Source: Mannheimia granulomatis
GTDB taxonomy: Bacteria; Pseudomonadota; Gammaproteobacteria; Enterobacterales; Pasteurellaceae
NCBI RefSeq assembly: GCF_011455695.1
Contig: NZ_CP015030.1
Span: 186,001 to 250,000 of the forward strand
DNA length: 64,000 nucleotides
Direction of reading: 5' to 3'
This document shows positions 44,319-53,966 of this stretch, piece after piece. A program made the position numbers and the translations under genes. A model generated the notes under the pieces. It was not told where the DNA came from and did no database searches. It worked only from the letters and a program-made list of their open reading frames with translations. Every line of letters begins with the position of its first letter. Position 1 is the first letter of the stretch.

Positions 44319-45758
44319 ATGTCTAGAAAACTCAGAAGAACCAAGATTGTTTGTACAATGGGACCGGCAACGGACCGTGGCAATACTTTAGAAAAAATTA
44401 TTGCAGCCGGTGCGAACATGGTTCGTATGAACTTCTCTCATGGTGTGCCTGAAGATCACATTGAACGTGCTAATAAAGTGCGTGAAATTGCATCAAGATT
44501 AGGTCGTCATGTTGCGATTCTTGGTGATCTTCAAGGCCCGAAAATTCGTGTATCTACGTTTAAAGATGGAAAAATTTTCTTAAATATCGGCGATAAATTT
44601 ACCTTAGATGCAGATTTACCTCGTGGTGAGGGCTACCAAGAAGCGGTAGGTTTAGATTATAAAAACCTTCCAAACGATGTAGTGCTGGGTGATATTCTTT
44701 TATTAGACGACGGTAATGTTCAACTTAAAGTATTAGAAGTTGATGGCATGAAAGTTCATACTGAAGTTACTGTTGGTGGTCCGCTATCGAATAACAAAGG
44801 GATCAATAAATTAGGTGGTGGTTTATCTGCACCTGCATTAACTGAAAAAGATAAAGAAGATATCAAATTAGCAGCAAAAATCGGAGTGGATTACCTAGCG
44901 GTTTCATTTCCACAATCAAGCGCAGATTTACACTATGCTCGTGAATTAGCGAAAGAAGCTGGTTTAGATGCGAAAATCGTTGCTAAAGTTGAACGTGCAG
45001 AAACTGTTGCAACCGAAGAGGCAATGGATGACATCATTTTAGGTGCAGATGTTGTAATGGTTGCTCGTGGTGACTTAGGTGTTGAAATCGGTGACGCTGC
45101 CTTAGTCGGTGTTCAAAAACGTTTGATTCGCCGTGCACGTAAATTAAATCGTGTTGTTATTACTGCAACGCAAATGATGGAATCTATGATCAAAAAACCA
45201 ATGCCGACCCGAGCAGAGGTTATGGACGTTGCTAACGCGGTATTAGATGGTACTGATGCTGTAATGCTTTCTGGCGAAACGGCAAACGGTGATTACCCGG
45301 TTGAAACGGTAAAATCAATGGCGGAAGTGTGCTTAGGCGCGGAAACTATGCCAAGCATTAATATCTCTCGCCACCGTATGGAAGGTTCATTTAAGTCTAT
45401 TGACGAAGCTGTTGCAATGTCTGCAATGTATACGGCAAACCATTTAGAAGGCGTTTCTGCTATCGTTTCATTAACACATTCTGGTGAAACGGCAAAATTA
45501 ATGAGCCGTATCAGCTCAGGCTTACCTATCTATGCGATGTCTCGTAATCAAAAAGCCTTGAATCTCTCTGCTCTTTACCGTGGTGTAACACCGGTATATT
45601 ACAATGAAGAGAGCCGTACAATGGAAGGTGCAAAAAAAGCGATTGCGACATTAAAAGAGCAAGGTTATTTATTAACCGGTGAATTAGTGCTTTTAACTCA
45701 CGGTGATGAACTAAGAGCCGGTGGTACAAACACTTGCCGTATTTTAAGAGTTGAATAA
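44319..45758 (+). CDS. pykA: Pyruvate kinase, PykA type
   Basis: Pyruvate kinase makes ATP and pyruvate from phosphoenolpyruvate. The 479 residues begin [42 protein letters not shown], closer to E. coli PykA (AMP-activated) than PykF. Active-site parts are NFSHG, the AKVERAE segment (catalytic Lys) and [12 protein letters not shown], with [11 protein letters not shown]. The C-terminal domain (about 350-479) has [15 protein letters not shown] for effector binding. It is a single gene with its own terminator. Confidence 0.96.
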   Translation: MSRKLRRTKIVCTMGPATDRGNTLEKIIAAGANMVRMNFSHGVPEDHIERANKVREIASRLGRHVAILGDLQGPKIRVSTFKDGKIFLNIGDKFTLDADLPRGEGYQEAVGLDYKNLPNDVVLGDILLLDDGNVQLKVLEVDGMKVHTEVTVGGPLSNNKGINKLGGGLSAPALTEKDKEDIKLAAKIGVDYLAVSFPQSSADLHYARELAKEAGLDAKIVAKVERAETVATEEAMDDIILGADVVMVARGDLGVEIGDAALVGVQKRLIRRARKLNRVVITATQMMESMIKKPMPTRAEVMDVANAVLDGTDAVMLSGETANGDYPVETVKSMAEVCLGAETMPSINISRHRMEGSFKSIDEAVAMSAMYTANHLEGVSAIVSLTHSGETAKLMSRISSGLPIYAMSRNQKALNLSALYRGVTPVYYNEESRTMEGAKKAIATLKEQGYLLTGELVLLTHGDELRAGGTNTCRILRVE

Positions 45759-45774
45759 TTTAAAGTTTTGAAAC

Positions 45775-45808
45775 AAAAATCCACGTAAGAATTTACGTGG
45801 ATTTTTTT
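45775..45808 (+). terminator. Terminator of pykA
   Basis: AAAAATCCACGTAA and TTACGTGGATTTTT form a 14-bp stem with a 4-base loop and a T-run. Confidence 0.92.
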
Positions 45809-45851
45809 ATGTCTTAATATAAAACAATGATTTTTAACTAATGTAATCTTT

Positions 45852-46889
45852 ATGAATTCTAAACCTCTTTCTATTTGTATTCTGCGTTTATCTGCTATTG
45901 GTGATGTATGCCATACGCTTGCTGTCATTCAAGCTATTCAGCGTCATTACCCAACAGCTGAAATTAGCTGGATTATCGGCAAAACAGAAGCTGTTTTGAT
46001 GAAAGATATTCCAAATGTAACACTCATTCCTTACGATAAAAAAACAGGGTGGAAAGGAATATTTACACTATGGAAGCAACTTTCCTACAAGCGGTTTGAT
46101 TTTCTATTAAATTTGCAAACAGCATTTCGAGCCTCAATACTCTCATTAGGAATTAAAGCCAAGAAAAAAATAGGCTTTAATAAAGATCGAGCCAGAGAAG
46201 GGCAATGGTTGTTTACTAATCAAAAAGTGGAAATAACAGACTCACCACACGTTTTAGACGGACAAATGATGTTTGCTAAAGCGATTGGAGTAACCGATTT
46301 ATCTGCAAAATGGTATTTACCTGTGAGTGAGCAAGACAAAGAATATGCAACTCAATTTGTTGATATAAAAAGAAAAAATGTGCTTATTTCACCTTGCTCT
46401 AGTAAAAAAGAGAAAGATTGGTTACCCGAACGTTATGCCGAAATTGCAAATTGGTTGATTGAGCAAAATATCAATGTAATTATTGCAGGCTCCCCTTCAA
46501 TTTATGAGATGGAAACTGCTGCAAAAATTCAAAAACTTGCGCCAAAATGTGAAAATATTTCGGGGAAAACAACATTAAAGCAATTAACAGCAGCCATTAG
46601 ACAAGTGGATTTGGTCATTTCCTCTGATTCCGCTGCAGCACATATTGCAACCACTCAGCAGACACCTGTAATTGGGCTTTATGCCATTCATAACCCTAGA
46701 CGAACAGGGCCTTATCAAGACTTAGATAGAGTAGTGTCGGTCTATGATGAGGCAATTTTACAAAGTTATGGTAAACCTTGGCAGCAATTGGCTTGGGCGA
46801 CCAAAGCAAAGGGAAAAGATTGGATGGAAAAAATTACGGTTGAAACAGTAAAAGAAAAAATAGTTGAAACTTTAAAAATAAAGTTGTAA
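45852..46889 (+). CDS. opsX: Lipopolysaccharide heptosyltransferase, OpsX type
   Basis: A 345-residue glycosyltransferase family 9 enzyme. It shows ILRLSAIGDVCHTLAVIQAI near the start, SPCSSKKEKDWLPERYAEI (ADP-heptose side) and ISSDSAAAHIATTQQTPVIGLY near residue 260, the usual GT9 acceptor-donor motif. In Haemophilus and Pasteurella, OpsX adds the first heptose to phosphorylated Kdo, replacing WaaC; the similarity is to this group. Other GT9 roles in the core are possible. It contains an uptake sequence and is followed by aroF. Confidence 0.82.
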   Translation: MNSKPLSICILRLSAIGDVCHTLAVIQAIQRHYPTAEISWIIGKTEAVLMKDIPNVTLIPYDKKTGWKGIFTLWKQLSYKRFDFLLNLQTAFRASILSLGIKAKKKIGFNKDRAREGQWLFTNQKVEITDSPHVLDGQMMFAKAIGVTDLSAKWYLPVSEQDKEYATQFVDIKRKNVLISPCSSKKEKDWLPERYAEIANWLIEQNINVIIAGSPSIYEMETAAKIQKLAPKCENISGKTTLKQLTAAIRQVDLVISSDSAAAHIATTQQTPVIGLYAIHNPRRTGPYQDLDRVVSVYDEAILQSYGKPWQQLAWATKAKGKDWMEKITVETVKEKIVETLKIKL

Positions 46890-46926
46890 AGTTTGTGTAT
46901 TAAAACTTTTACATAAGGAAACAAAA

Positions 46927-47991
46927 ATGAACACCGTATTCAATCAGGATAGTGTACACAACGTCAACATTAAAGATGAGAAGATTTTATTAACACCTCA
47001 TGAGCTAAAACAAGAATTTCCATTGCCGGAACATTTACGCAAGCAGATTGAAACCTCGCGTAAAGAAATTTCTGATATTATCCATAGACGTGATAAACGT
47101 CAGTTAATCGTTATTGGACCTTGTTCGATTCACGATACCAAAGCGGCTATTGAATACGGCAAAAAATTAAAAGCCTTGGCAGATAAATTAAGCGATAAGC
47201 TTTATATTGTCATGCGTGTTTATTTCGAAAAGCCACGTACGACCGTCGGTTGGAAAGGCTTAATTAACGATCCGAAAATGGATGGCTCATTTGATATTGA
47301 AACAGGCTTACGTGTTGGACGTAAGCTTTGCTTAGAGTTGGCAGAACTAGGCTTGCCACTTGCAACTGAAGCGCTAGATCCCATGACGCCACAATATTTG
47401 GCAGATTTGTTTAGCTGGTCGGCAATTGGCGCGAGAACCACGGAATCACAAACACACCGTGAATTAGCCTCAGGTTTGTCTATGGCAGTAGGTTTTAAAA
47501 ATGGGACGGATGGTGGTTTAGAGGTAGCGTTAAATGCGATGCAATCTTCATCACAGAGCCATAGCTTTATTGGTATCAACCAAAAGGGGCAAGTTACTTT
47601 GCTTAAAACCAAGGGTAATGCTGATGGACATGTGATTTTACGTGGTGGTAAAGCACCGAATTTTGAAAAACAATATGTAGAAGAATGCGAGCAAGCTCTG
47701 CGTAAAGCAAACTTGCCGGCTGCGATTATGATCGACTGTAGCCACGGTAATTCCAATAAAGATTACCGCCGCCAGCCGCTCGTTGCTGAAAATGTGTTAG
47801 CGCAATTATTAGCGGGCAATACTTCTATTATCGGCTTGATGATTGAAAGCCATTTAAATGCAGGTAACCAATCATCAGAACAGCCGTTTAGTGAGATGAA
47901 ATATGGAGTGTCCATTACTGATGCCTGTATTGACTGGGAAACTACCGAGAGTTTATTAACGAATTTTGCAGACAAATTACGCAATCAGTAA
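46927..47991 (+). CDS. aroF: 3-deoxy-7-phosphoheptulonate (DAHP) synthase, AroF-like
   Basis: This enzyme condenses PEP and erythrose-4-phosphate, the first step of the shikimate pathway. The 354 residues resemble E. coli AroF more than AroG: HNVNIKDEKILLTPHELK near the start, MDGSFDIETGL, LATEALDPMTPQYLADLFSWSAIGARTTESQTHRE and IDCSHGNSNKDYRRQP. Asn in HNVNI aligns with E. coli AroF Asn8, which is needed for tyrosine inhibition, so tyrosine control is likely. GPCSIHD and the KPRTTVGWKG loop are catalytic. tyrA follows 56 bases later, as in the E. coli aroF-tyrA operon. Confidence 0.92.
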   Translation: MNTVFNQDSVHNVNIKDEKILLTPHELKQEFPLPEHLRKQIETSRKEISDIIHRRDKRQLIVIGPCSIHDTKAAIEYGKKLKALADKLSDKLYIVMRVYFEKPRTTVGWKGLINDPKMDGSFDIETGLRVGRKLCLELAELGLPLATEALDPMTPQYLADLFSWSAIGARTTESQTHRELASGLSMAVGFKNGTDGGLEVALNAMQSSSQSHSFIGINQKGQVTLLKTKGNADGHVILRGGKAPNFEKQYVEECEQALRKANLPAAIMIDCSHGNSNKDYRRQPLVAENVLAQLLAGNTSIIGLMIESHLNAGNQSSEQPFSEMKYGVSITDACIDWETTESLLTNFADKLRNQ

Positions 47992-48047
47992 ATTTGCAAA
48001 AAATTATGCTTTTTTGACCGCTTGTATTTTATTTTGAGTTAAGAAAT

Positions 48048-49169
48048 ATGAACCCATTAGCCCCTTTGCGTGAAAAAATCGACTTAGTCGATCAACAACT
48101 TATTGAACTGCTTGCTGAGCGTTTGGCCTTGGTGGCAGAAGTCGGCAAAGTGAAATCAGAACACGGTATTCCTGTCTATGCTCCTGACCGCGAAGCCGCA
48201 ATGATTGCTGCCCGCCGAGATGAGGCTGAGAATAAAGGTATTTCCGCAGATTTAATTGAAGATGTGCTTCGCCGTGTGATGCGGGAATCTTACAGCAACG
48301 AAAATAAGCACGGTTTTAAAACGGTTAATCCAAACATTCAAAAAATTGTGATTGTTGGCGGTAAGGGTAAATTAGGCGGATTATTTGCTCACTATTTAAC
48401 GCTCTCCGGCTACCACGTAGAGGCTTTGGGGCGTAATGATTGGGACAATGCCTCCGCCATTTTAGCTAACGCAGATTTAGTGATTGTGTGTGTGCCAATT
48501 GCTAACACTCTACAAACTATCGAACGTTTACAGCCTTATTTAACTGAAGATATGATTTTGGCAGATTTAACCTCGGTTAAAACTCAGCCACTTAAAAAAA
48601 TGTTGGAAATCCATCGTGGGGCAGTAGTGGGTTTGCACCCAATGTTCGGGCCGGATATTGCGAGTCAAGCCAAACAAGTTATAGCTTGTTGCCACGGGCG
48701 ATTCCCCGAACGTTACGAATGGCTGCTTGAGCAGATGAAAATTTGGGGAGCAAAAATAGAGCAAATTGAAGCAGAAGAACACGACCACGCAATGACTTAC
48801 ATTCAAGCATTACGCCACTTTTCCACCTTTGCGTTTGGCTTGCACCTTTCTCGCCAGCCGGTTCAGCTTGCCCAGTTACTCGCACTTTCTTCACCGATTT
48901 ACCGTTTAGAATTGGCGATGATCGGGCGTTTGTTTGCTCAAGACGGCAGTTTATATGCAGATATTATTTCCGATAAGCCGGAAAATATAGAAGTAATTGA
49001 AGCATTGAAAGAGAGCTTTGAACAAAGTTTGGATTTCTTCAAACGCAACGATAAGGCCGGCTTTATTCAAGCGTTTGAAGAGGTTCATCATTGGTTTGGG
49101 GATTATTCCGAGCAATTTTTAAAAGAGAGCCGGATCTTGTTGCAACAAGCACATGACTCCAGAAGATAA
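48048..49169 (+). CDS. tyrA: Bifunctional chorismate mutase / prephenate dehydrogenase (T-protein)
   Basis: TyrA turns chorismate into prephenate and then hydroxyphenylpyruvate for tyrosine. Residues 1-90 are the AroQ mutase (LREKIDLVDQQLIELLAERLALVAEVGKVK). Residues 100-373 are the dehydrogenase with the nucleotide-binding VIVGGKGKLGGLFAHYL, HPMFGPDI (catalytic His near 200) and HAMTYIQALRHFSTFAFG. The 373-residue length equals E. coli TyrA. A half uptake site lies in the gap after aroF. Confidence 0.97.
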   Translation: MNPLAPLREKIDLVDQQLIELLAERLALVAEVGKVKSEHGIPVYAPDREAAMIAARRDEAENKGISADLIEDVLRRVMRESYSNENKHGFKTVNPNIQKIVIVGGKGKLGGLFAHYLTLSGYHVEALGRNDWDNASAILANADLVIVCVPIANTLQTIERLQPYLTEDMILADLTSVKTQPLKKMLEIHRGAVVGLHPMFGPDIASQAKQVIACCHGRFPERYEWLLEQMKIWGAKIEQIEAEEHDHAMTYIQALRHFSTFAFGLHLSRQPVQLAQLLALSSPIYRLELAMIGRLFAQDGSLYADIISDKPENIEVIEALKESFEQSLDFFKRNDKAGFIQAFEEVHHWFGDYSEQFLKESRILLQQAHDSRR

Positions 49170-49175
49170 GATTAG

Positions 49176-49205
49176 AAAACGCATTGTATTTACAATGCGT
49201 TTTTT
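49176..49205. terminator. Shared terminator of tyrA and recF
   Basis: AAAACGCATTGTA and TACAATGCGTTTT form a 13-bp stem around TT, ending in T and lying between the convergent stops. Confidence 0.9.
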
Positions 49206-49206
49206 G

Positions 49207-50292
49207 TTATCTAGGACTTATTAGACCTTGCTTGACTTCAAACAAATAGTCATCTTGTCTGTCTTGCCATTGCATTTGATTGAGCTGATCTTGGGTAATT
49301 GCAGTTACAAACACTTGCGAGCCGCTTTCTCTCAAGCGGTGGGCGAGCAGTTCACGTTTGGTGGGGTCTAATTCTGAGGCAAAATCATCAATCAAAAATA
49401 AACATTGGCGTTGTTTTTGGGCGACCAAATGTTCCCCTTGAGCAAGGCGTAAGGCACACATCAATAATTTTAATTGCCCGCGGGAAAGTACATCTTCTAC
49501 CGGTAACCCATTAGCTTTGAAGCGAAAATCGGCTTTTTGTGCTCCAATCATGGTATAGCCGAGGGCTTTATCCCGTTCAAAACCTTGAGCAAGAATATCG
49601 GCGTAATCTGCTCCTTTTTCCCAGCCTTGATGGAAACTTAAGCCGATTTCGACTTCAGGCAAGAAAAATTGGCAGGTTTTTTCAATTTCCGGGCGTAATG
49701 CTTCAGCGTATTCAGCACGCATTTCACTCACTGCGTAAGTGGTTTTCACCAACTCAATATCCCACGCTTTTAATTCTTGATAAGACCGCACTTGTTGCAA
49801 GGCAGAATTTCGCTGTTTTAATAAACGGCGTAAGTTTGTCCAATGGGTGTAAAAATCGGTATGTTGATGAAATAGTCCCCAATCCAAAAAGGCACGGCGA
49901 TAGCTTGGGCCACCGTTTAACAGAGTTAAGCCTTCGGGGGTAATCACTTGCATTGGCAGTAAATGGGCAAGATCGGCTATTTTATTGCCGTCTTCACCGT
50001 TGATTTTAAGGGTGGTATCGCCCGAGCGTGATTTTTGAATACCGACCGACCATGAATGTTGAGCTTCATCAATTTTACCGTGCAAGACAAAGTTATCGTT
50101 ATCATAATTAATGATACGGTTACTGATATGGCTTTTAAACGAACGCCCGTGTCCGAGATAGAAAATCGCTTCCAGCAGGCTGGTTTTACCACTGCCGTTT
50201 GCCCCTACTAAAAAGTTAAAATGCGGGCTAAATGCCAAATCGGCATTTTGGATATTGCGGAAATGGTTTATTAATAAACGGGTTAAAGCCAT
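49207..50292 (-). CDS. recF: DNA replication and repair protein RecF
   Basis: RecF is an SMC-like ATPase that loads RecA with RecO and RecR at single-strand gaps. I start at the ATG at 50292 (MALTRLLINHFRNIQNADL), giving 361 residues, the family length. Walker A is GANGSGKTSLLEAI (about residue 31), the signature is VLSRGQLKLLMCAL (about 274) and Walker B is CLFLIDDFASELD (about 304). It is not preceded by dnaA-dnaN as in most bacteria, but is divergent from ybaB-recR, whose product acts in the same pathway. Confidence 0.95.
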   Translation of the reverse strand: MALTRLLINHFRNIQNADLAFSPHFNFLVGANGSGKTSLLEAIFYLGHGRSFKSHISNRIINYDNDNFVLHGKIDEAQHSWSVGIQKSRSGDTTLKINGEDGNKIADLAHLLPMQVITPEGLTLLNGGPSYRRAFLDWGLFHQHTDFYTHWTNLRRLLKQRNSALQQVRSYQELKAWDIELVKTTYAVSEMRAEYAEALRPEIEKTCQFFLPEVEIGLSFHQGWEKGADYADILAQGFERDKALGYTMIGAQKADFRFKANGLPVEDVLSRGQLKLLMCALRLAQGEHLVAQKQRQCLFLIDDFASELDPTKRELLAHRLRESGSQVFVTAITQDQLNQMQWQDRQDDYLFEVKQGLISPR

Positions 50293-50430
50293 AGTGAATG
50301 TATCGGTAATCAAAAGAAACGCTATTCTACCAATTTTTGCAAAAAATTTGTAAAAATTAACCGCTTGCAGATTAGAGGTGCGTTCAGTACAATGAGCCGT
50401 TTATTTTTATAGCTAAATGGAGAAAAAATT

Positions 50431-50760
50431 ATGTTCGGAAAAGGCGGTTTAGGCGGCTTGATGAAGCAAGCTCAACAAATGCAAGAGCGTATGCAAAAAA
50501 TGCAAGAAGAGATTGCACAGTTAGAAGTAACAGGTGAATCCGGTGCAGGTTTAGTTAAAGTGACTATTAACGGTGCTCATAATTGCCGTCGCATTGAAAT
50601 TGATCCATCTTTAATGGAAGATGATAAAGAGATGGTGGAAGATTTAGTGGCTGCAGCCTTTAATGATGCAGTTCGCCGTGCTGATGAAATGCAAAAAGAA
50701 AAAATGGCAAGCGTTACTTCAGGTATGCAATTACCACCGGGTATGAAATTTCCGTTCTAA
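50431..50760 (+). CDS. ybaB: Nucleoid-associated protein, YbaB/EbfC family
   Basis: A 109-residue dimeric DNA-binding protein: [32 protein letters not shown] forms the N-terminal helix, then [23 protein letters not shown] and [18 protein letters not shown], with the glycine- and proline-rich end PPGMKFPF. It binds DNA with little specificity. It precedes recR with a 2-base gap, the conserved pair; dnaX, usual upstream, is absent here. Confidence 0.95.
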   Translation: MFGKGGLGGLMKQAQQMQERMQKMQEEIAQLEVTGESGAGLVKVTINGAHNCRRIEIDPSLMEDDKEMVEDLVAAAFNDAVRRADEMQKEKMASVTSGMQLPPGMKFPF

Positions 50761-50762
50761 TT

Positions 50763-51368
50763 ATGCAGACCAGTCCTTTACTTGAAAATTTGATGGAAGC
50801 CCTACGTGCCTTACCCGGTGTTGGGCCGAAATCGGCACAGCGAATGGCGTATCATCTACTTCAGCGTAATCGTTCAGGCGGTGTGGCTTTGGCTAAAGCA
50901 TTAAACGAAGCGATGAGCCATATTGGGCATTGTCAATCTTGTCGAACCTTTACTGAAGAAGATGAATGCACCATTTGTAAAAATCCAAGACGCCAAATGA
51001 GCGGTCAGCTTTGTGTGGTGGAAATGCCGGAAGATATTCAAGCCATCGAGCAGACCGGGCAGTTTTCTGGGCGTTATTTTGTGCTGATGGGGCATTTATC
51101 ACCTATCGATGGTATCGGACCTCGTGAAATTGGGCTGGATTTACTGCAACAACGTTTGGAAAATGAATCTTTTCATGAGGTAATTTTAGCGACCAATCCA
51201 ACAATTGAAGGGGATGCTACGGCAAATTATATTGCTGAAATGTGCAAAATGTATAATGTTAAAGCAACTAGAATCGCTCATGGTGTACCTGTTGGAGGCT
51301 CACTAGAAATGGTGGATGGTACAACACTTTCGCATTCTTTTGCAGGAAGACGTGATATTACGCTTTAA
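50763..51368 (+). CDS. recR: Recombination protein RecR
   Basis: RecR works with RecF and RecO to load RecA. The 201 residues have the helix-hairpin-helix [20 protein letters not shown], a four-Cys zinc finger ([16 protein letters not shown], about 57-72), and a TOPRIM domain with [15 protein letters not shown] and [15 protein letters not shown]. It ends with [26 protein letters not shown]. It is the second gene of ybaB-recR and divergent from recF. Confidence 0.97.
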   Translation: MQTSPLLENLMEALRALPGVGPKSAQRMAYHLLQRNRSGGVALAKALNEAMSHIGHCQSCRTFTEEDECTICKNPRRQMSGQLCVVEMPEDIQAIEQTGQFSGRYFVLMGHLSPIDGIGPREIGLDLLQQRLENESFHEVILATNPTIEGDATANYIAEMCKMYNVKATRIAHGVPVGGSLEMVDGTTLSHSFAGRRDITL

Positions 51369-51448
51369 ACATATTTCTGTTGATATCTAATTCTGATACA
51401 ATTACTCAACTATTTTATAAAAATTCTATTATCTTAAGGTGAACATAA

Positions 51449-51775
51449 ATGGAAACTATTGATAAAATTAAAAAACAAATTAGTGAAAACCCGATTCTGC
51501 TTTATATGAAAGGATCCCCAAAATTCCCATCTTGCGGTTTCTCAGCACGCGCGGTTGAAGCAGTTATTAACTGCCAAGTGCCATTTGGCTATGTAGATAT
51601 TTTAGCGAATCCGGATATTCGTGCGGAATTACCAAAATTTGCTAACTGGCCGACATTCCCACAATTATGGGTGGAAGGTGAGTTAATCGGGGGCTGTGAT
51701 ATCGTATTAGAAATGTTCCAAAAAGGCGAACTTCAGGAATTATTAAAGGCGACAGCAGCAAAACAGCCTGCTTAA
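51449..51775 (+). CDS. grxD: Monothiol glutaredoxin 4
   Basis: GrxD binds a shared 2Fe-2S cluster with glutathione and passes it to target proteins. The 108 residues show MKGSPKFPSCGFSARAVEAV, where the CGFS active site holds the single Cys, and then WPTFPQLWVEGELIGGCDIVLEM for glutathione binding. The length fits the single-domain type. It has its own upstream gap after recR and a terminator after. Confidence 0.97.
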   Translation: METIDKIKKQISENPILLYMKGSPKFPSCGFSARAVEAVINCQVPFGYVDILANPDIRAELPKFANWPTFPQLWVEGELIGGCDIVLEMFQKGELQELLKATAAKQPA

Positions 51776-51790
51776 TTGAAATATGGTGGT

Positions 51791-51827
51791 TAAGGCTCTT
51801 AATTTTTATTAAGAGCCTTAATTTTTT
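51791..51827 (+). terminator. Terminator of grxD
   Basis: TAAGGCTCTTAAT and ATTAAGAGCCTTA form a 13-bp stem with a TTTT loop and a T-run. Confidence 0.9.
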
Positions 51828-51917
51828 CATTTAATTTTATGGAAAAATATTACCTAGTTTGTTATTTTGTTTTAGAATGACGAAATTATTTCGCAACATA
51901 AAATAAAAGGACACAAC

Positions 51918-52955
51918 ATGGCATTAAAAGATTTAGATTGGGCAAATTTAGGCTTTTCGTATATTAAAACCGATTATCGTTTTGTCGCACATTGGAAAGA
52001 CGGCAAGTGGAATGAAGGTAAATTGACACAAGATAACGTATTACACATTCACGAAGGCTCCACGGCGTTACATTACGGGCAGCAATGTTTTGAAGGCTTA
52101 AAAGCTTATCGTTGTAAAGACGGCTCAATTAACCTATTCCGCCCAGACCAAAATGCAGAGCGGATGCAACGCACCGCGGATCGTTTATTAATGCCTCGCG
52201 TGCCGACTGAATTATTTATTCGTGCCTGTAAAGAAGTGGTGAAGGCTAACCAAGAATGGTTAGGGCCTTACGGCTCAGGGGCAACGCTCTATTTGCGTCC
52301 GTTTTTAATCGGTGTAGGTGAAAATATTGGCGTAAGAGCTGCTCCCGAGTTTATCTTTTCTGTATTCTGCTGCCCGGTAGGCGCTTATTTTAAAGGCGGA
52401 TTAGCACCATCTAACTTTATTACGACCGAATATGACCGTGCAGCTCCAATGGGAACAGGCGGAGTGAAAGTAGGCGGTAACTACGCAGCGAGTTTACTGC
52501 CACATGAATTAGCCGTAGAGCAAGGTTCGGCAACGCGTAAATTTGCTGATGCGATTTATTTAGATCCGAAAACTCATACTAAAATTGAAGAGGTAGGGGC
52601 GGCGAATTTCTTTGGTATTACTAAAGATAATAAGTTTATCACCCCGATTTCCGAGTCGATTTTACCAAGTATCACTAAATACTCATTATTACATATCGCA
52701 AAAGAACGTTTAGGTATGGAGGCGGTTGAAGGGGATGTGTATATTGATCAACTAGATCAATTTATCGAAGCAGGTGCTTGCGGTACTGCTGCGGTAATTA
52801 CTCCTGTTGGTGGTATTCAGCATAAGGATAATTTCCACGTCTTCTATTCTGAAACTGAAGTAGGTCCGATTACCCGTCGTTTATACGCGGAATTAACCGG
52901 CATTCAATTTGGTGATTTAGAAGCACCGGAAGGCTGGATTGTAAAAGTAGAATAA
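51918..52955 (+). CDS. ilvE: Branched-chain-amino-acid aminotransferase
   Basis: IlvE makes leucine, isoleucine and valine from their keto acids with PLP. The 345-residue form is longer than E. coli IlvE and like the eukaryote-type and Haemophilus enzymes. [25 protein letters not shown], and the PLP Lys in [15 protein letters not shown] (about residue 184), plus [11 protein letters not shown], are visible. It stands apart from other ilv genes. An uptake pair follows. Confidence 0.95.
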   Translation: MALKDLDWANLGFSYIKTDYRFVAHWKDGKWNEGKLTQDNVLHIHEGSTALHYGQQCFEGLKAYRCKDGSINLFRPDQNAERMQRTADRLLMPRVPTELFIRACKEVVKANQEWLGPYGSGATLYLRPFLIGVGENIGVRAAPEFIFSVFCCPVGAYFKGGLAPSNFITTEYDRAAPMGTGGVKVGGNYAASLLPHELAVEQGSATRKFADAIYLDPKTHTKIEEVGAANFFGITKDNKFITPISESILPSITKYSLLHIAKERLGMEAVEGDVYIDQLDQFIEAGACGTAAVITPVGGIQHKDNFHVFYSETEVGPITRRLYAELTGIQFGDLEAPEGWIVKVE

Positions 52956-52969
52956 TGTAAAACAGAACC

Positions 52970-53014
52970 GCAAGCGGTCGAATTTGCAAAATTTTTTGCA
53001 AATTTAACCGCTTG
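52970..53014. repeat. Facing pair of uptake sequences after ilvE
   Basis: GCAAGCGGTCGAATTTGC at the left and AACCGCTTG at the right, just behind the ilvE stop; the centre is AT-rich with GCAAA words. It can serve as a terminator. Confidence 0.7.
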
Positions 53015-53031
53015 ATTTTTTTAGACAGAAT

Positions 53032-53532
53032 ATGAAAAAGTTAATTTTTTTAGGTTTATCAGCTTTGGCTCTTGCCGGCTGTTCCTCAAGCGTTTCTAAT
53101 TCTAACCAACTGATTGGGAATTGGCGCTGCACCATTGATTACGATGATTTTAATATCCGCACTGTGGATAATCTAAAATTTGCTACAGATGGCGGTTTGA
53201 TTGGGCAGGGTACTATTCATTACCCGATGAAAAAGCCGATTTTTATTTATACGGTACAAAATAATGGTCGCTGGGCGCTTAAAAATAATCGTATTGTTTA
53301 CCGTGTATTAGCAGAATCCATTCAACGTAACCATAGTGCTAATGTATGGGCGGAGTTACAGCGTGATAGTGAATTACAGCAGTATGAAGACAGTTTGTTT
53401 AATACCCTGTCGGAGAACGATCGTAATAAAACTATTGAATTGACAGTAACTGATTTTAATGATACTGAAATGGATATTAAACAAGAGATTAAAGGCCACC
53501 GCGTTTATAAAGGTCAATGTGTTAAAAAATAG
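53032..53532 (+). CDS. Putative lipoprotein of unknown function
   Basis: A 166-residue protein with signal MKKLIFLGLSALALAGCSSS: the lipobox LAGC puts the lipidated Cys at residue 17. The mature part begins LIGNWRCTIDYDDFN and appears beta-rich, with lipocalin-like alternation (GNWRC...DGGLIGQG...NGRWALKNNRIVYRV), and ends KGQCVKK. I do not recognise a named family. The next gene, a RidA-family protein, starts nine bases after it, so they are probably co-transcribed. Confidence 0.75.
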   Translation: MKKLIFLGLSALALAGCSSSVSNSNQLIGNWRCTIDYDDFNIRTVDNLKFATDGGLIGQGTIHYPMKKPIFIYTVQNNGRWALKNNRIVYRVLAESIQRNHSANVWAELQRDSELQQYEDSLFNTLSENDRNKTIELTVTDFNDTEMDIKQEIKGHRVYKGQCVKK

Positions 53533-53541
53533 GGGACTGTT

Positions 53542-53886
53542 ATGATTCAACGTTTTGAAGTAGGCAGCCGTTTTTCGGAAATGGCGGTGTATAACGGAGT
53601 GGCATATCTGGCAGGGCAAGTGCCTCTGGATGAAAATGCCGATATTTACACTCAGACCCAGCAGACTTTAGCTGAAATTGATAAGTGGCTGGAAAAAGCG
53701 AATACGGATAAAAGTAAAATCTTAATGGCAACGGTTTATTTGCGAGATATGACTGATTATGCGGAAATGAACCGCGCATGGGATGAATGGGTAGCTGAAA
53801 ATAATGCTCCGCCACGAGCAGCAGTAGAGGCAAAATTAGCTAACCCAAACTGGAAAGTGGAAATTGTCGTTACAGCCGCAATTTAA
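53542..53886 (+). CDS. RidA/YjgF-family protein, YoaB-like
   Basis: A 114-residue member of the RidA/YER057c/UK114 family of small trimers, some of which hydrolyse reactive enamines and imines from PLP enzymes. VAYLAGQVPLD, KILMATVYLRDMTDYAEMNRAWDEW and PPRAAVEAKLANPNWKVEIVVTA cover the fold; the Arg of PPRAAVE aligns with the catalytic Arg of RidA. The sequence is nearer the YoaB subgroup than the housekeeping RidA, so deaminase activity is not certain. ilvE, a PLP enzyme, lies nearby. Confidence 0.85.
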   Translation: MIQRFEVGSRFSEMAVYNGVAYLAGQVPLDENADIYTQTQQTLAEIDKWLEKANTDKSKILMATVYLRDMTDYAEMNRAWDEWVAENNAPPRAAVEAKLANPNWKVEIVVTAAI

Positions 53887-53890
53887 AGAG

Positions 53891-53918
53891 AAAGCAGAGA
53901 TAATATCTCTGCTTTTTT
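53891..53918 (+). terminator. Terminator after the RidA-family gene
   Basis: AAAGCAGAGAT and ATCTCTGCTTT with a 3-base loop, followed by TTT. Confidence 0.9.
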
Positions 53919-53966
53919 CGTTAATGGTGAGGTGTAAGCGGTTAAAAAAGCGCAATTTTTTGCGAA

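Noticed and set aside
46885-46913. TGTAAA...TTTACA words upstream of aroF, suggestive of a TyrR box
   Set aside because: The spacing is about 17 bases, not the 6 needed for a TyrR site.
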